Source: Acidobacteriota bacterium
Lineage (GTDB): Bacteria > Acidobacteriota > Vicinamibacteria > Vicinamibacterales > UBA2999
NCBI GenBank assembly: GCA_020851565.1
Contig: JADZCN010000139.1
Coordinates: 1 to 64,000, forward strand
Reading direction: 5' to 3'
Length of the DNA stretch: 64,000 bases
Shown here piece by piece: positions 60,716 to 64,000 of the stretch (positions are counted from its first letter, which is position 1; every line of letters begins with the position of its first letter). The position numbers were made by a program, and so were the translations under genes. The notes below the pieces were generated by a model. The model was given only the letters and a program-made list of their open reading frames with translations, did no database searches and was not told the origin of the DNA.

Positions 60716-61887
60716 CGACGCCTCCGCCCACGCGAGGACGGATCATCGTGTTCGGCATCCTGTTTTTCTACCCGCTGGCTGGTGTGACCTACCAGTTCCT
60801 CCACTACCTGATCGGGCTGCGCAAGCTCGGGTACGACCCGTGGTACGTGGAGGACTCGGGCCGCTGGGTCTACGATCCCACGATCAACGACATGTCGCCC
60901 GACGCATCACGGAATATCGCGAAGGTGGCGCCTGTGCTCGAGGCGCACGGCTTCGGCGATCGGTGGGCCTTTCGTGGACGGTATCCGGACGGCCAGTGCT
61001 ACGGCATGACCGAGGCCCAGCTGCTGCGGCTCTATCGCGAGGCCGATGCCTTCCTCAACGTGACCGGCGCGCAGGAGATCTACGACGAGCACCGCGCGTG
61101 CCCGCGCCGTATCTACGTGGAATCCGACCCCTTCGTCATGCAGGCACGCGAAGCCAACGGCGACGCGGGCTCGATTGCGCTGCTCGAAGCGCACGACACC
61201 CACTTCACGTTCGGCGAGAACATCGGCGCCCCCGACTGCGGCATCCCGAAGAGCCGCTTCAACTGGATGCCGACGCGGCAGCCCGTCGAGATGGATCTCT
61301 GGACGATGGGACCGCCGCCAGCTGGCGCGCCGTACACGACGATCACGACCTGGCACAACGAAGGCAAGAACGTGCAGTACGGCGGCGAGACCTACTACTG
61401 GACGAAGGACCGCGAGTTCGAGAAGTTCCTCGACGTACCCCTTCGTCGCGACGTCGGGTTCGAGCTGGCCGTCGGCGTGGACGAGGCGACGGCGGCGCGG
61501 CTGAAGGCGAAGCGGTGGCGTCGCGCGGACTCGGTGGCCGTCTCCCGCAACATCGACGCCTATCGCGCCTACATCGAGGGGTCGCGGGGTGAGTTCACGG
61601 TGGCCCGCGATCAGTACGTCCGCCCCAACACGGGCTGGTTCAGCGATCGCACGGCCTGCTATCTCGCGGCCGGGCGCCCTGTCATCACGCAGGAAACGGG
61701 CTTCAGCAAGTTCCTCCCGACGGGCCGGGGGCTCTTCGGCTTCCGGACCATGGACGACGTGCTGGCGGCGGTCGATGCGATCGAGAGCGACTACGCGGCT
61801 CATGCCGAAGGCGCACGCGAGGTGGCACGTGACTGCTTCGCGGCCGAGAAGGTGGTCGGCAGCCTGATGGCGCGCGCCGGTCTCTAG
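60712..61887 (+). CDS. glycosyltransferase-like protein of GT-B type, cluster gene 6
   Basis: 391 residues, ATG overlapping the acyltransferase stop. FGILFFYPLAGVTYQFLHYL starts the N-terminal Rossmann half; the C-terminal half has VARDQYVRPNTGWFSDRTAC and YLAAGRPVITQETGFSKFLP, the sugar-nucleotide-side pattern of GT-B enzymes. I cannot assign a CAZy family with confidence. ITTWHNEGKNVQYGGETYYW in the middle is distinctive. Confidence 0.78.
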   Translation: MTTPPPTRGRIIVFGILFFYPLAGVTYQFLHYLIGLRKLGYDPWYVEDSGRWVYDPTINDMSPDASRNIAKVAPVLEAHGFGDRWAFRGRYPDGQCYGMTEAQLLRLYREADAFLNVTGAQEIYDEHRACPRRIYVESDPFVMQAREANGDAGSIALLEAHDTHFTFGENIGAPDCGIPKSRFNWMPTRQPVEMDLWTMGPPPAGAPYTTITTWHNEGKNVQYGGETYYWTKDREFEKFLDVPLRRDVGFELAVGVDEATAARLKAKRWRRADSVAVSRNIDAYRAYIEGSRGEFTVARDQYVRPNTGWFSDRTACYLAAGRPVITQETGFSKFLPTGRGLFGFRTMDDVLAAVDAIESDYAAHAEGAREVARDCFAAEKVVGSLMARAGL

Positions 61888-61894
61888 CGAGCCG

Positions 61895-62938
61895 ATGCCA
61901 CGAGGCCTCCGCATTGCGCTGGTTCCCACGGTGGCGACGCCGGTGCGCCGGGTCGGAAGCGCAAGCGTCGAGTCGGTGGTGTGGCTGCTCGCGAGGGAAC
62001 TGACTGCGCTCGGGCACGCCGTCACGGTCTTCGGTACGGCGGGCTCGGAGGTTCACGGCGAGCTCGTGGCCACCGTGCCGGGCCCGTACGGCCGCGCGGG
62101 CGCCCCTGAGGACTGGAACCTCTCGGAGTGGATCAACCTGTCGCGCGCCCTGCAGGAGTCCGGCCGCTTCGATGTCCTGCACGCGCACGCCTACTTGTGG
62201 GGTATCCCCCTCGAGCCGCTGTCGCGCGTGCCGATGGTGCACACCCTGCACGTGATGCCCGGCCCGGACCAGGCCATGCTGCTCCGCACGCACCCGAACG
62301 CCTGGGTGACGGCGCTCAGCCACGCGCAGTGGGCGCTCTTCCCGGATGTGGCGCCGCGCATCGTCGTGCCGTCCGCCGTGGACGAGTCGGCGTTCACGTT
62401 CCAGCCTTCACCCGGAGACTACGCGCTCTTCCTCGGCCGCTTCATTCCGCAGAAGGGCGCACTGCGCGCGATCGCCGCCGCGAGGGCGCTGGCGTTGCCG
62501 CTGCGCATGGCGGCGCCGATGAGCCGCTACTACCGTGAGGCGATCGAGCCGCACGTGGATGGCCGCACCGTGATCTACGAGGGCGAGGTGGCCGGCGCCG
62601 AGCGGGACGCGCTTCTTGGTGGCGCGCGCGTACTGCTGTACCCGCTTGCGGCGCCAGAGCCCTTCGGCCTGGTGCAGGTGGAGGCGATGCGCTGCGGCAC
62701 GCCGGTCGCGGCCATGGCAATTGGCGCCTCGCCCGAGATTGTCGAGGAGGGGCTGACCGGCGCCTGCGCGGCGGACGACGCGGCGTTCGAGGACGCGGTG
62801 ACGCGATGCCTCGCGCTGGACCGCCGGGTGGTCCACGATCGCGCCGCGGCCAGGTTCTCGGCGCGGCAGATGGCCCTCGACTACGTCGGGGTGTACGAGG
62901 AATGCCTTGCCGGTGCGCCGCGGCGGGGCACCTCGTAG
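61895..62938 (+). CDS. GT4-family glycosyltransferase, cluster gene 7
   Basis: 347 residues, 7 bases after the previous stop. The N-terminal half has VGSASVESVVWLLARELTAL, HTLHVMPGP and SHAQWALFPD; the C-terminal half has YALFLGRFIPQKGALRAI and the GT4 EX7E region EPFGLVQVEAMRCGTPV. Retaining transfer from an NDP-sugar is expected. It is the last gene of the seven-gene unit. Confidence 0.88.
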   Translation: MPRGLRIALVPTVATPVRRVGSASVESVVWLLARELTALGHAVTVFGTAGSEVHGELVATVPGPYGRAGAPEDWNLSEWINLSRALQESGRFDVLHAHAYLWGIPLEPLSRVPMVHTLHVMPGPDQAMLLRTHPNAWVTALSHAQWALFPDVAPRIVVPSAVDESAFTFQPSPGDYALFLGRFIPQKGALRAIAAARALALPLRMAAPMSRYYREAIEPHVDGRTVIYEGEVAGAERDALLGGARVLLYPLAAPEPFGLVQVEAMRCGTPVAAMAIGASPEIVEEGLTGACAADDAAFEDAVTRCLALDRRVVHDRAAARFSARQMALDYVGVYEECLAGAPRRGTS

Positions 62939-63031
62939 TCCGCCGCCTGGCCCTCCTGCCCTGAAACGCTCCGTTCCCTGCCATCACCAGCCTGATGCCG
63001 CGCACGACGCGTGGCAGGAGCAGCAAGGCCG

Positions 63032-63994
63032 ATGGCGAAGAGACAGCCGAGCCATGGGTCCGGCCATGCCGGACATCCGAAGGAGGGAGGCGGGCACGGT
63101 GGAAAGCGTCCGCACGGACACCATCCGCCGCCCTATCACGATCCGGACTACTCACGCCCGCCGGAGCACCCCCACGAGCCGCCGCCCAATCCGCGGTACC
63201 CGGACGAGCGCATCTACGGGTCCTATGCGAGCAAGCGCCCGCCGGTGTACGTGCCGCATCCGTTCGATCACAGCTGCTTCAAGCCGCGGAAGGAGGACTA
63301 CAAGCCGCCGAAGACGTGCGAGGAGCCGAAGCCGGACCTGTGCGTCCGCAAGGATCACCGTGCGCTCACCACCGACGAGCAGAACCGGTTCCTGAACGCG
63401 TACACCCAGGCGAACGCGATGGGAGCGCTGGGACCGCTCGTCGACATTCACTCGAACGCCGCACACCAGCCGCACGGCAATCCCCGATTCCTGCCGTGGC
63501 ATCGCATCTACCTGCTCCGCCTCGAGGAGCTGCTGATGATGGTGGACCCGTCGGTGTGCATCCCGTACTGGAAGTCGAGCGAGGAGCAGGCGTTCCCGTC
63601 GTGGCTGCTGGGGTTCACGCCCACGGTGAACCTGGCGAGCGGCCCGCACACGGTGACGCGGAACATCGGCGCGTTCGCCACCCTGCCTGACGCCACCGAC
63701 GTGACGGCCGTGATGGCCAACGCCACGTTCAACCCGTTCGGCTCAGCCCTGGAAGGGGTGCACAACTCCGGGCACGTCTGGGTGGGCGGCACCATGCAGA
63801 GCATCCTGACGGCGCCGTGCGACCCGGTGTTCTGGATGCACCACGCCGAGATCGATCGGATCTGGTCGGTCTGGCAGGCGTCGCACGCCGGGCAGAACCC
63901 GCCGCTGGCCGGGGCGGTCGCGGTGATGGACCCGTGGTCGGAGACCGAGGTGGACACGCGGGATATCGGGGCGCTGGGATACAGCTACGCCTGA
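63032..63994 (+). CDS. tyrosinase-family copper oxidase with His/Pro-rich N-terminus
   Basis: 320 residues from ATG 63032. CuA ligands lie in VDIHSNAAHQPHGNPRFLPW then HR; CuB ligands in GVHNSGHVWVG and DPVFWMHHAEIDRIW, a normal type 3 copper centre. Residues 8-75 are unusual: repeated GH, HPPP and PPEHPHEPPPNPRYP, about a dozen histidines. They may load copper or anchor the enzyme. No signal peptide or caddie protein gene is seen. A GTG at 63011 would add seven residues. It oxidises phenols to quinones and may form melanin-like pigment. It stands 94 bases after the glycan cluster. Confidence 0.87.
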   Translation: MAKRQPSHGSGHAGHPKEGGGHGGKRPHGHHPPPYHDPDYSRPPEHPHEPPPNPRYPDERIYGSYASKRPPVYVPHPFDHSCFKPRKEDYKPPKTCEEPKPDLCVRKDHRALTTDEQNRFLNAYTQANAMGALGPLVDIHSNAAHQPHGNPRFLPWHRIYLLRLEELLMMVDPSVCIPYWKSSEEQAFPSWLLGFTPTVNLASGPHTVTRNIGAFATLPDATDVTAVMANATFNPFGSALEGVHNSGHVWVGGTMQSILTAPCDPVFWMHHAEIDRIWSVWQASHAGQNPPLAGAVAVMDPWSETEVDTRDIGALGYSYA

Positions 63995-64000
63995 CGGGGG

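Overview
The window is GC-rich chromosomal DNA, most likely from an Acidobacteriota bacterium near the Vicinamibacteria. This is inferred from gene families, not from a marker gene. The pointers are a very large Oar-like TonB-dependent receptor with an N-terminal carboxypeptidase-regulatory domain, an ADOP-type duplicated permease paired with a PadR regulator, several Pkn-type kinases fused to TPR or TolB-propeller sensors, a CadC/TPR regulator remnant, and many ECF sigma factors with partner genes. No rRNA, intact tRNA or CRISPR array is present.

Layout. 1-2672 is a defence-like patch: a TIR-domain protein running off the left edge, a small Cys/His-rich protein, and a divergent XRE regulator plus ImmA/IrrE protease pair. 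It ends at a 3' fragment of a proline tRNA (2794-2844) that looks like an integration scar. 2861-12197 holds the TonB receptor, an intact and a collapsed copy of a YadA-head/S74-chaperone protein, a Ser/Thr kinase, and its ECF sigma factor, which carries an in-frame amber codon. 12275-16534 is a four-gene overlapping operon resembling AttEFGH (two FtsX-type permeases, an ATPase, a CrtC/AttH lipocalin). 16625-17877 is a RES-type toxin-antitoxin pair. 18244-19658 is an ECF41 sigma factor with its carboxymuconolactone-decarboxylase-like partner; each has a recognisable ECF41-type promoter.

20258-33029 is a worn accessory stretch. It contains a frameshifted kinase/TolB gene, two Phd-PIN toxin-antitoxin pairs, an IS3 remnant, an EVE-HNH endonuclease, a DinB gene fused to debris, and a divergent pair whose shared promoter region has been deleted. 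It also has ordinary enzymes (lipoprotein hydrolase, M19 dipeptidase, nitronate monooxygenase). 33143-42172 carries metabolic genes, including a coupled glycosyltransferase/formamidase/GH88-105 run. 42283-52954 is regulatory and transport: ADOP-PadR, a kinase-TolB sensor, an ECF42 sigma with its DGPF partner, and an ArsR-SRPBCC-VOC operon with twin palindromic operators. Arrays of a 9-bp repeat sit in three intergenic gaps here.

53209-62938 is the most coherent unit. Seven genes are packed with overlaps or gaps of a few bases: a glycosidase-like/GT2 fusion, two MsbA-type ABC exporters, two left-handed-beta-helix acyltransferases and two glycosyltransferases. It looks like a machine that builds, acylates and exports a glycan or glycolipid. 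The second exporter has lost the Walker A lysine. A tyrosinase with a His/Pro-rich N-terminus closes the window.
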